Assembly: GCA_023246275.1 (NCBI GenBank)
Contig: JAHFIS010000008.1
Location: forward strand, 1-11,691
Length of the DNA stretch: 11,691 bases
Direction of reading: 5' to 3'
Source of the DNA: Candidatus Uhrbacteria bacterium
GTDB lineage: Bacteria; Patescibacteriota; Patescibacteriia; UBA9934; GWF2-40-263
The notes under the pieces were generated by a model, which worked only from the letters and a program-made list of their open reading frames with translations, did no database searches and was not told where the DNA came from. Below, in pieces: positions 1-6,509 of the stretch (positions are counted from its first letter, which is position 1; the number at the start of each line of letters is the position of its first letter). The translations under genes and the position numbers were made by a program.

Positions 1-20
1 AGAAAGAAAAAAAGTCTTAA
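1..20 (+). CDS. Possible 3' end of an upstream gene (partial)
   Basis: The third reading frame reads Lys-Glu-Lys-Lys-Ser and stops with TAA at 18-20, so an upstream gene may end here with a Lys-rich tail. rplK (L11) is the usual neighbour upstream of rplA, but nothing in these few codons identifies it. The second frame also ends nearby, at 29-31, so even the frame is uncertain. Confidence 0.22.
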
Positions 21-33
21 CACTAACCTGATC

Positions 34-57
34 GTGGGAGGCGAAAGCCGTTACCAC
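34..57 (+). promoter_or_regulatory. Putative L1-binding autoregulatory hairpin in the rplA leader
   Basis: The RNA can fold as a 4-bp outer helix (GUGG 34-37 with CCAC 54-57), an asymmetric internal loop (GA 38-39 opposite GUUA 50-53), and a 3-bp GGC/GCC helix closed by a GAAA tetraloop (43-46). Two short helices around an asymmetric loop is the known shape of L1 targets, both in 23S rRNA and in the mRNAs that L1 represses. The hairpin ends 12 nt before the rplA ATG. No Shine-Dalgarno sequence follows it, so bound L1 could directly block initiation. The fold is seen in the sequence; the L1 function is inferred from family knowledge. Confidence 0.6.
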
Positions 58-69
58 CACCCAAACCAT

Positions 70-753
70 ATGGCAGGAAAGCGCTTTGCGGAGGCCAAGA
101 AGCTCGTCACGGACAAGAAGGTTTACACGATCACCGAAGGAATCGCGCTGCTCAAGAGCTTCCCGAAGGCCGGCTTCGACGAGGGCGTCGAGCTGCACGT
201 GAACCTCGGCATCGACCCGAGCAAGGGCGACCAGCAGGTGCGCGGAACGATCGCGTTCCCGCACGGAGTCGGAAAGAGCAAGCGCGTCGCCGTGTTCGTG
301 GAGGCCGCCAAGGAGGCCGAGGCAAAGGCCGCGGGCGCCGACATCGTGGGAGGCGAGGACCTCATCAACGAGATCGCGACCAAGGGCATCATCAGCTTCG
401 ACGTGGCCATCGCCACGCCGGCCATGATGCCGAAGATCGCCAAGCTCGCGAAGCTCCTCGGACCGAAGGGCCTCATGCCGAACCCGAAGAACGACACCGT
501 CGGACCGAACGTCACCAAGATGATCGCCGAGCAGAAGGCCGGAAAGCAGAGCTTCAAGAACGACAACACCGCCAACGTCCACCAGCTCGTGGGCCGCGTG
601 TCGATGACGGAAGCCCAGCTCAAGGAGAACCTCGCCCCGTTTATCGACCAGCTCCGCAAGATGAAGCCGGCGTCCTCCAAGGGGATCTACTTCCGAAGCG
701 CGACGCTCGCGACCACGATGGGCCCGGCCGTGAAGGTCGACCTCAACTCGTAG
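70..753 (+). CDS. rplA: 50S ribosomal protein L1
   Basis: This 227-residue protein forms the L1 stalk of the large subunit, near the E site where deacylated tRNA leaves, and L1 usually represses its own mRNA. The sequence aligns along the whole family: the GIDPSKGDQQVRG block at residues 48-60, PHG at 64-66, and the L1 signature GPKGLMPNPKNDTV at 131-144. The C-terminal half returns to domain I with SKGIYFRSATLATTMGP. I start at the ATG at 70, because an in-frame GTG at 34 would add 12 residues (rich in His and Gly) encoded by the leader hairpin and without L1 similarity. No Shine-Dalgarno sequence precedes the ATG. The gene ends just before a hairpin terminator, so rplJ/rplL are not co-transcribed downstream as in many bacteria. 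Confidence 0.97.
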   Translation: MAGKRFAEAKKLVTDKKVYTITEGIALLKSFPKAGFDEGVELHVNLGIDPSKGDQQVRGTIAFPHGVGKSKRVAVFVEAAKEAEAKAAGADIVGGEDLINEIATKGIISFDVAIATPAMMPKIAKLAKLLGPKGLMPNPKNDTVGPNVTKMIAEQKAGKQSFKNDNTANVHQLVGRVSMTEAQLKENLAPFIDQLRKMKPASSKGIYFRSATLATTMGPAVKVDLNS

Positions 754-782
754 TTGGCAACAAACACCCGCGGCGGTATGCT
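754..782 (+). promoter_or_regulatory. Candidate sigma-70-type promoter inside the rplA terminator region
   Basis: A -35 box TTGGCA (754-759, five of six consensus bases) starts directly after the rplA stop. It is separated by 17 nt from a -10 box TATGCT (777-782, four of six), which lies in the loop of the terminator hairpin. Initiation near 789 would give a leader of about 27 nt for the gene starting at 816. Such a transcript would carry only the 3' arm of the hairpin and so would not be terminated by it. Predicted from sequence only. Confidence 0.45.
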
Positions 783-793
783 ACGGGTGTTTT
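762..793 (+). terminator. Rho-independent terminator after rplA
   Basis: A perfect 9-bp stem (AAACACCCG 762-770 with CGGGTGTTT 784-792) encloses a 13-nt loop and runs into a short T tract at 790-793. It begins 8 nt after the rplA stop. The tail is short, so termination may be partial. Confidence 0.75.
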
Positions 794-815
794 CGATTCA
801 ACGAACTCTTTCCGT

Positions 816-1463
816 ATGGCGACAGAACGCGGACCAGGACCGATGGACATGGCGCCCAAGCCCCTTGCCCGAAGCAAGGCCGTCGACGAGCACTTTGAGC
901 TGGATCTTGGGCTCCGGCTTGAGACGGACATTCCGGTGGATTCCCTTCCTCCCGCGACGGAGACGCCCGAAGATCTCGCAAGGCGGCCGCACACGGAATG
1001 GGAGCGCAACTGGGTAGCCGGGCTCCGCAATCCGGCTCCGGACCATGTGCCGTCCCTGGAGGACACGAACAACCTTTGGAATTACTTTCGGCCCGGAGCG
1101 GTCGAAGGGTTGCGCGCGTCGCTCGAGCGCCTGGCGCGGAAACGACGCGACTTCGTCGAGCTGTACGGCAAGGACGACTGGGAATATCCGCGCGGCGAAA
1201 TCTATTACTTCGAGCAGCAGATGTACGCGTGGATCACGTCGGGAACCATGGTACGGATCGTGGAGCAGTTCGGCGCGAACCGGATGGAAAACCTCCTCGA
1301 CGACATGGCACTCCTCGAGGTCCTCTGGAAGGACGCGACGGTCCGGCATCCCGGCGCCGATACGCTCCTGGGGTCCGTTCGCCTCGAGGCAGCCGTCCTG
1401 CTCAACCGGCTCGCCCTCACCATGTACGACCTGGGCGTCCCCGAGACCGCCATCTTCGGCTAA
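816..1463 (+). CDS. Hypothetical helical protein upstream of the dcd-like gene
   Basis: I do not recognise this 215-residue protein. It has no signal peptide and no membrane segment, so it should be cytosolic. The first 60 residues are rich in Pro, Glu and Thr and look disordered. From about residue 61 it is predicted largely helical and rich in Trp and Tyr (W62, W66, W88, Y90, W122, Y130, Y131, W139), with a basic amphipathic stretch at 96-113. An ATG at 843 (residue 10), preceded by AGGA, is an alternative start; no Shine-Dalgarno sequence precedes 816. The stop is 12 nt before the dcd-like start and the two genes sit between one promoter and one terminator, so they are probably co-transcribed. 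A link to nucleotide metabolism follows only from that context. Confidence 0.8.
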   Translation: MATERGPGPMDMAPKPLARSKAVDEHFELDLGLRLETDIPVDSLPPATETPEDLARRPHTEWERNWVAGLRNPAPDHVPSLEDTNNLWNYFRPGAVEGLRASLERLARKRRDFVELYGKDDWEYPRGEIYYFEQQMYAWITSGTMVRIVEQFGANRMENLLDDMALLEVLWKDATVRHPGADTLLGSVRLEAAVLLNRLALTMYDLGVPETAIFG

Positions 1464-1475
1464 CGCGAATCTCCT

Positions 1476-2126
1476 ATGATCCTCTCCCGCCAAGACATCC
1501 TCGCGCAGATCGCCTCGGGCGGAATCCGGTTCTCGCCGGAGATCGACCGGTTTCAGCTGCAGCCGCATGCGATCGACCTGCGGCTCGGGTACAAGTTCCT
1601 CATTCCGCGCAACTGGACGTTCGACGACAAGGGCCGTCGCGCCATCAAGGTGTCCATCGACGACGCCGACGCCCATCCGGAGCAGTTCGACGAGGTGATC
1701 CTCCAGCCCGGGCAGTTCTTCGATCTCCTCCCGAACGAGTTCGTCATCGGCACCAGCCTCGAGCGCATCGAGCTGAACGCGCCGAACCTGATGGCGATTT
1801 TGTTCCCGCGCACCTCGACGAACCGCCGTGGCATCGACCTGTCTCTCTCCGGAATCATCGACGTGGGATACAAGGGCAACCTCATCTTTCCCATGAAAAA
1901 CGAGGCGGGCAACCAGGTGATCCGCGTGTATCCGGGCGAACGCGTCTGCCAGGTGATCTTCGAGGAGCTGAAGAGTCCGCTGACGATCGAGGAAGCGAAC
2001 CTCCACGGGATGAGCGCGGCGAAGTATTCGGAAAGCGACGGCGCGTACCGTCTCGACAAGGACGACGAGCGGGCTCTGCTCGTCGAGGGCAGGCTGGACG
2101 AGATGAAAAAGCGGTTCGGGATCTGA
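1476..2126 (+). CDS. dcd: dCTP deaminase/dUTPase-family protein lacking the deaminase catalytic Glu
   Basis: This 216-residue protein belongs to the Dcd branch of the trimeric dUTPase superfamily. Family marks are an N-terminal ILSRQDIL start, QPHAIDLRLG at 30-38 (Dcd: NGATVDVRLG), the substrate-binding block PRTSTNRRG at 111-119 (R112, S114 and R117 match Arg110, Ser112 and Arg115 of E. coli Dcd), and the C-terminal AKY...GAYRLDKDD at 182-197. In SGIIDVGYKGNLIFPMKN (125-142), Pro139 falls where E. coli Dcd has the catalytic Glu138, while Asp129 is kept and the segment resembles the dUTPase GVIDxxYRG motif. Known family chemistry therefore predicts no cytosine deamination, but possibly nucleotide pyrophosphatase activity on dUTP or dCTP. 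It follows the hypothetical gene by 12 nt and lacks a Shine-Dalgarno sequence. Family membership is clear; the reaction is uncertain. Confidence 0.88.
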   Translation: MILSRQDILAQIASGGIRFSPEIDRFQLQPHAIDLRLGYKFLIPRNWTFDDKGRRAIKVSIDDADAHPEQFDEVILQPGQFFDLLPNEFVIGTSLERIELNAPNLMAILFPRTSTNRRGIDLSLSGIIDVGYKGNLIFPMKNEAGNQVIRVYPGERVCQVIFEELKSPLTIEEANLHGMSAAKYSESDGAYRLDKDDERALLVEGRLDEMKKRFGI

Positions 2127-2141
2127 TCGCGACGACCGACC

Positions 2142-2168
2142 AAGGGATTGACGCGTCAGTCCCTTTTG
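2142..2168 (+). terminator. Rho-independent terminator after the dcd-like gene
   Basis: AAGGGATTGA (2142-2151) pairs with TCAGTCCCTT (2156-2165) across a CGCG loop, giving a 10-bp stem with one G-T pair. The stem ends in TTTT (2164-2167). It lies 15 nt after the stop and closes the operon that begins near 789. Confidence 0.8.
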
Positions 2169-2177
2169 GTTTATAAA
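2148..2177 (+). promoter_or_regulatory. Candidate sigma-70-type promoter overlapping the terminator
   Basis: TTGACG (2148-2153, five of six) lies in the terminator stem-loop and is followed after 18 nt by TATAAA (2172-2177, five of six). Initiation near 2184 would leave only about 12 nt before the ATG at 2196. This is one of the best promoter matches in the window. Confidence 0.6.
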
Positions 2178-2182
2178 CCTGC

Positions 2183-2186
2183 CGGA
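2183..2186 (+). promoter_or_regulatory. Ribosome binding site deciding the start at 2196
   Basis: GGAG lies 9 nt before the ATG at 2196. It is one of the few plausible Shine-Dalgarno sequences in the window. It supports 2196 over an in-frame TTG at 2148 that falls inside the terminator and the promoter. Confidence 0.5.
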
Positions 2187-2195
2187 GACTTTCGC

Positions 2196-2897
2196 ATGGG
2201 ATATCCCCCGGAAACGAAGGAGCGCCTGGCGCGTCGGCCCGCGGCGGCGTGGGAATTGCTACGGAACGGCGCGGACACGGAATCCGTGCGTCGCCAATTT
2301 CGATACCAGAGCCTGTCCGCGCTGCGTCAGGCCGTCGACCGGTATCGGCGCACGCTCGACGACGCAGCGGAACGAACGCGCAGCGCCGGGAAGGTAACGG
2401 TCCAGCCGCGGCCGGACGCGGGGTCGCGGCTGATCCTGTCGCGCTGTCCCATAGACCGCGCGGGATGGTCGCCGGGAGACCAGATCTCATGGCACGTGCA
2501 TGACAACGAAATCCTGCTGTATCGGGAGGAAGGGACGCACCTGGACCCAGACCCGAACGACGTCGAGGCGATGGCGTACCGCCTGGTCCGGATCGACCGG
2601 ATGGAGGTGAGCGAGGCGGCGGCGCGACTCGGACTGTCTCGCAGCACGTTGCACCGGCGCGTCCAGGGATACGCCAGGGCAAGGCCGTGGCTGCGCACAA
2701 CGCTCCATCCGCGACGCGCCGACGCCGTGTCCGGGGTGGTCCGCGTGACCACGCGGGGCGGAAAGCCGACGCTCATCCTCACGACTCCGGTTGGTCGCCA
2801 GGCATGGAACGCCGGCGACACGGTCGAATGGCGATTCCTCGAAGGAAGCCGCGGTCTGAGGCTTGCGCGAGTCGAATCGACGAAGAAGATGCCCTGA
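2196..2897 (+). CDS. Putative DNA-binding protein: two tandem HTH plus AbrB-like modules
   Basis: This 233-residue protein appears to be an internal duplication. Residues 18-52 and 127-161 align without gaps (A-W/Y-x-L-L/V-R ... S-x-S-x-L-x-x-x-V-x-x-Y), and the second copy reads as a clear helix-turn-helix (VSEAAARLGLSRSTLHRRV, 138-156). Each is followed by a beta-rich segment of about 45 residues (67-111 and 181-227). These align over LIL...W-x-x-GD-x-h-x-W (L79-W99 and L193-W212) with one gap and resemble the SpoVT/AbrB swapped-hairpin pattern of a strand, then a Gly-Asp turn, then two strands. The likely role is transcriptional regulation or nucleoid binding in the cytosol. The gene has its own promoter and terminator. 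The short leader and the promoter/terminator overlap suggest it is controlled separately from the dcd-like operon. No target site is evident. I infer the AbrB relation by pattern only. Confidence 0.82.
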   Translation: MGYPPETKERLARRPAAAWELLRNGADTESVRRQFRYQSLSALRQAVDRYRRTLDDAAERTRSAGKVTVQPRPDAGSRLILSRCPIDRAGWSPGDQISWHVHDNEILLYREEGTHLDPDPNDVEAMAYRLVRIDRMEVSEAAARLGLSRSTLHRRVQGYARARPWLRTTLHPRRADAVSGVVRVTTRGGKPTLILTTPVGRQAWNAGDTVEWRFLEGSRGLRLARVESTKKMP

Positions 2898-2927
2898 CCC
2901 TGCCGTTTTCAACGACAGGGTATTTTT
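2898..2927 (+). terminator. Rho-independent terminator between convergent genes
   Basis: CCCTG (2898-2902) pairs with CAGGG (2916-2920). After one C-A mismatch, CGTT (2904-2907) pairs with AACG (2911-2914) around a 3-nt loop. TATTTTT follows at 2921-2927. It starts directly after the plus-strand stop and overlaps the last base pairs of the convergent protease gene. The opposite side is not T-rich, so it should terminate the plus strand much better than the minus strand. Confidence 0.75.
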
Positions 2928-5900
2928 ATTGCGCGGCGGCGATCTGCGCCCGCGTCCGAACCGACGACAGGTCGACCGGTTCCGGGGCCGTCACGTCATC
3001 GCCGCGCTCGTAGTGGGCGAAGAGGGTGGGCTCGAGGTCGATGACGTCGTCGGCCCAGGCCGCGCCGAACATTTCCGTCGCGACGGATTCCGAGACGATG
3101 TGCCGGAGGAGGAAGGTTCCGTTCGCGTCCGCTTCCACGAGGTAGACGTTCGGGTCGCTGACGATCTTCACGAGCACGACGCCCGGCTTCGGAAGCATCG
3201 GGGAGCCGAGGGCAAGGGTCGGCAGAGTGGCGTCGGTGACCCACACCACGTTGGACCACGAGTCCGTCCAGGTGAAGAAAGTCTGCGCGTTCCAGAAGAC
3301 GTGGCGCTTCCCGTCCGAACCGACGTAGTACACGCTGCCGCTGCCGGACGATCGGATCAGCCAGCCGGGCTCTACCGCGGAAACCGACTGGGACGCCTGG
3401 CTGAACGGAGAGACGCCAACGGACGACGTCGTGGGGGCGACATGGCGGCCTTCCGAGTCGAGCGAGATTCCGTTCTCGGCTATGCGTTCCGGAGAAAGGG
3501 TCGTGACGACCGGAACCGTTCCCGCACCGGACGAGGAAGTCCCCGAAGCCGGAGCAGCCGACGACGTCGCGGCCGAACTGCCGCCGCCACTGCCTCCCCC
3601 GCCGCCGCTGCTGCGGCGCGCGGCGACCGTGACGGTCACGACGTAATCGACCGTCGACTCGTCCTCCGCGAACACCGTGTACGTCACGGGATTGGTAAAG
3701 TCTTGGGCGTCGCCCGTCGACGGAACGGTGAACCATCCCGTCGTCACGATGGTCGGAACGAGATCCGTCACGTCCGTGCCGTATGGGACGCGGAGCGAGA
3801 TCGTCTTGGCGTCCTCGTGCACGTGGCCCGTGACGTCGAGGTCGTCGAAGTCGAACGACTCGATCGCCTTGTCGGAGGTCGGGATCGTCGTCACCGTGTA
3901 ATTGACCAGCGTTTCGCCGTCCTCCGCGAACACGGCCAGCCAGTCGCCGGTCACGACGGGGTCGGAGAGGAAATCCTCGAGCCAGTTCTGATGCGGCTCG
4001 TCCATCGTCAGCGCGGCGAGAAAGTCGTCCTTCGACGTGCCGGGCGGAACGTTCGTAATCGTCTCGCTGTCCGTGCCTCCCGCGCTGACCGCATAGACTT
4101 CCGACGAGATCGTCGCGACCGTGCTGGCCGGAAGCGCAAGCACGGTGAGGACGAAGTCCTTCGTGTCGGACGCGAGGCCGTTCGTGATCGTCGCGGTCAT
4201 CGTTACCGTCGCGCCGCCGTCCGCGAACGCCGGGCGGACGACCGTCTGGCCATCGTCGGAAACCACGTCCGCGTCGCTCGACGACCAGGTGACCGTCGAC
4301 GCGTTCACGGAGCCGACCGACGGGAGAGGATTCGTCAGCGCGTCGGTCACGTCTGCCAGGTCGGCATTCTCCCCGAGAATGTCCGCGTCCGTCAGCGCGT
4401 CCTTGTCCGCCGCGACGAGAATCGCGTCGCCGACGGACAGAAGCGCGTTGTTCGCGTTGATCCGCTTCCCCGTCGTCGTAATCCCGTCGAGCGCGTCGAT
4501 CGGGTCGCCCGACGTCATGATGATATTTTTTACCTGCGAAGCCGAGAGACTCGGCTCGTATCCCTCGATCAGCGCCGCGAGGCCCGCCACGTGCGGCGTT
4601 GCCATCGACGTCCCGTCGAACCAGTCGTACAGCCCGTCCGAGCCGTCCTTGTCCGGATACGAGTGAAGCTGGACGTCATCGACCAGGCAGCCGTTCCCGC
4701 CGCCGACGTCCGCGTTTCCGTTCGCGACCCAGCGGTATCGGAAGACGAAGTTGCTCGTCAGGTATTCCGCGGGCAGGTCGAAGGAGAAGTAGGCGGACGT
4801 CGAGCCGGACGGGTCGGAATCCTCGTCGAATACCGCCTCGTCCCAGCGAACGATCTCGTCGAAGGTCTCCCCGCCGTCCGCGCTGAACTCGAGGGCCATG
4901 TAGTCCGCCCAGCTGTCCGTGACATACTCCGTGTCGCACACGGTCAGAAAGCCCATCGTCGTCGCGACCCCTCCCAGGTCGTACGCCGTCGACCGAACGG
5001 TCGTGTCCGCGGTTTCGGCGTACGGGAACGCGAGGTCGCCGTACAGCACGTTCGCCCAGTCCGCGCCGAGCGTTTCCGTCGCGTCGAACGTTCCCCAATT
5101 GGCATCCGTGCCCCCGGCCGCCCATCCGTCCGGCAGGGCCGGCGCGACGACCCCGTCGAACGCCTCAAACGCGACGTCCGTTCCCGAGTCGTCAACGACG
5201 CTGCTATAGACGTCCGTTCCCGGCGCGCCGACATCGACGTACCCGGATCCGTAGTCCGAAAACCACGCAAGCCCGTCCGACGCGTCGGTAGCGGCGACGG
5301 AAATGACGTTCGCGAGGCCGTCCCAGCAGTCCGTCGCATGCCCGTAGTCCGACGGGAGATCGACATACGAGGAGCCGTCGTGCTCGGTCGCGTCATTTCC
5401 CGCTGCAGCGACGAACAACCCTGGAAACCCCTGGATCGCCGCGTACAGAGCCTCGTCGTACGCGCCGTCGCAGGAATCCGCGGCCCCGCCCCAGCTCGCG
5501 TTGATCACCGTCGCGCCGTTGTACGCCGCGAAGCCGATCGCGCGGACGATCTCGGCCGTGGTAAGCGACGACTTCAGCGCCATGATCTTCGCGTGCGGAG
5601 CCACGCCTACGATCCCCTCGGCGTTGTTTTTCGCGGCGGCGATCGTACCGGCAACGTGCGTTCCGTGCGTGCTCGTGGTCGGCAGCGGCGTCTTGTCCTC
5701 GTCTTCGAAGTCGTAGCCGTGGTTGCACGCGCCAAGCGCCGCGTTCACGTCGTCGACGCACTCCGTCCCGTCCCACATGTTCGCGGCAAGGTCCGGGTGG
5801 TCGTACGCAACGCCCGTGTCGATCACGGCGACGATGACGTCCGCGTTCGTTCCCTCGTTGACCGCCCACGCCTCGGGCGCGTCGATGTCCGCGTCCGGCG

Positions 5901-6411
5901 TCCCTTCGGTCCCGTTCACCGTCTGCCCGACGTTGTCCAAACCCCAAAGCTCGCCGCGCGACGGATCGTTCGATGAGATCCCCTGCGTTTCGTACTGGAA
6001 ATTCGGCTGGACGTACTCGACGCTCGGGTCGTTTCGCAGCCGGGCGACCATGCTCTCGACGGATTCCTTGCGGCCCTTCGCGTCCTTGCGCGCCGACAGC
6101 AGCGAGATGTTCTTTTTTGCGACGTCCTCCTTCTTGTCCAAATTCCTCGATTCCGCGAACCGAAGCGCCTGAATCCTGCCCGTTCGATTTTTCAGGTTGA
6201 TCGACCGGTCCTTGAACTTCACGAGGACCTCGCCGTCGACGTAATTCTTCTTCGGAGATTCCTGGCGCGGCTTGGCCATTGACGAGTGAGGACGATTCCC
6301 AACCCCGTCGTTGACGCGGGCAGAGACAAGGGCCGGCGACGATCCGGCGACGAGCGAGACGATTCCAAGGAGCAGCAATCCCCTGTACAGCGCGTGCGAA
6401 ATCTTTGTCAT
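2926..6411 (-). CDS. Secreted subtilisin-like (S8) serine protease with CPR-type C-terminal domain
   Basis: This 1161-residue protein starts with a signal peptide (about 1-31: basic n-region, LLLLGIVSLVAG core, likely cleavage after VSA). A propeptide-like region follows (57-140). The S8 catalytic domain carries Asp198 (VIDTG), His249 (HGTHVAG), oxyanion Asn339 (AAAGND) and Ser602 (GTSMATPHVAG), so it should be active. About 190 residues between 406 and 596 form a beta-sandwich-like insertion (PDGW...W, SADGGETF, LVDDVQLHSY) placed before the catalytic Ser. Downstream come an atypical bacterial Ig-like domain (about 665-758), a DUF5018-like beta region (about 840-930), a Gly/Ser linker (934-964) and a domain at 1014-1140 (VYYVGSDGKRHVF, PGVVLVKI, VYLVEADANG) that I associate with CPR surface proteins. 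No sortase motif or C-terminal anchor is visible. It probably acts outside the cell on host- or environment-derived protein. No convincing promoter or Shine-Dalgarno sequence precedes the ATG. Confidence 0.95.
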   Translation of the reverse strand: MTKISHALYRGLLLLGIVSLVAGSSPALVSARVNDGVGNRPHSSMAKPRQESPKKNYVDGEVLVKFKDRSINLKNRTGRIQALRFAESRNLDKKEDVAKKNISLLSARKDAKGRKESVESMVARLRNDPSVEYVQPNFQYETQGISSNDPSRGELWGLDNVGQTVNGTEGTPDADIDAPEAWAVNEGTNADVIVAVIDTGVAYDHPDLAANMWDGTECVDDVNAALGACNHGYDFEDEDKTPLPTTSTHGTHVAGTIAAAKNNAEGIVGVAPHAKIMALKSSLTTAEIVRAIGFAAYNGATVINASWGGAADSCDGAYDEALYAAIQGFPGLFVAAAGNDATEHDGSSYVDLPSDYGHATDCWDGLANVISVAATDASDGLAWFSDYGSGYVDVGAPGTDVYSSVVDDSGTDVAFEAFDGVVAPALPDGWAAGGTDANWGTFDATETLGADWANVLYGDLAFPYAETADTTVRSTAYDLGGVATTMGFLTVCDTEYVTDSWADYMALEFSADGGETFDEIVRWDEAVFDEDSDPSGSTSAYFSFDLPAEYLTSNFVFRYRWVANGNADVGGGNGCLVDDVQLHSYPDKDGSDGLYDWFDGTSMATPHVAGLAALIEGYEPSLSASQVKNIIMTSGDPIDALDGITTTGKRINANNALLSVGDAILVAADKDALTDADILGENADLADVTDALTNPLPSVGSVNASTVTWSSSDADVVSDDGQTVVRPAFADGGATVTMTATITNGLASDTKDFVLTVLALPASTVATISSEVYAVSAGGTDSETITNVPPGTSKDDFLAALTMDEPHQNWLEDFLSDPVVTGDWLAVFAEDGETLVNYTVTTIPTSDKAIESFDFDDLDVTGHVHEDAKTISLRVPYGTDVTDLVPTIVTTGWFTVPSTGDAQDFTNPVTYTVFAEDESTVDYVVTVTVAARRSSGGGGGSGGGSSAATSSAAPASGTSSSGAGTVPVVTTLSPERIAENGISLDSEGRHVAPTTSSVGVSPFSQASQSVSAVEPGWLIRSSGSGSVYYVGSDGKRHVFWNAQTFFTWTDSWSNVVWVTDATLPTLALGSPMLPKPGVVLVKIVSDPNVYLVEADANGTFLLRHIVSESVATEMFGAAWADDVIDLEPTLFAHYERGDDVTAPEPVDLSSVRTRAQIAAAQ

Positions 6412-6445
6412 ATGGATTCTTGTGCGGTCTTAGTTAATCGTCTGC

Positions 6446-6477
6446 AAAAAAATAACCACGATGCCGATCGCGGTTAT
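6446..6477 (-). terminator. Rho-independent terminator of the thymidylate operon
   Basis: On the minus strand an 11-bp stem with one mismatch (6467-6477 with 6452-6462) closes a 4-nt loop and is followed by seven T (6452-6446). It lies 32 nt after the deaminase stop. It separates the four-gene operon from the protease gene, which therefore needs its own promoter in the remaining 34 bp. This is the strongest terminator in the window. The rest of the 98-bp gap (6412-6509) shows nothing else I can support. Confidence 0.9.
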
Positions 6478-6509
6478 CTTTCTCGCCGATGGATGATCGG
6501 AGAAACGGC

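Noticed and set aside
34..69. GTG at 34 as the rplA start
   Set aside because: The 12 extra residues are encoded by the predicted regulatory hairpin and lack similarity to L1. The ATG at 70 matches the family N-terminus.
798..2006. Open frame of 402 codons on the minus strand across the hypothetical and dcd-like genes
   Set aside because: It is antisense to a clear Dcd-family gene and crosses a promoter-terminator region. The product shows no recognisable motif.
2148..2195. TTG at 2148 as the start of the HTH/AbrB-like gene
   Set aside because: It lies within the terminator stem and is part of the -35 box. The ATG at 2196 has a spaced GGAG and a promoter upstream.
3580..3620. GC-rich run of GGN codons as a G-quadruplex or repeat element
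   Set aside because: It simply encodes the Gly/Ser linker of the protease, and similar runs are common in such linkers. Nothing else points to a nucleic-acid function.
2863..5976. Open frame of 1037 codons on the plus strand opposite the protease gene
   Set aside because: Its translation is dominated by Arg and Val with no domain or signal. It mirrors the GC-rich codon pattern of the real minus-strand gene, whose catalytic motifs are unmistakable.
6412..6445. Promoter for the protease gene
   Set aside because: One must exist between the terminator and the ATG, but I find no -35/-10 pair with acceptable match and spacing (TTGCAG and TAACTA are too close together).
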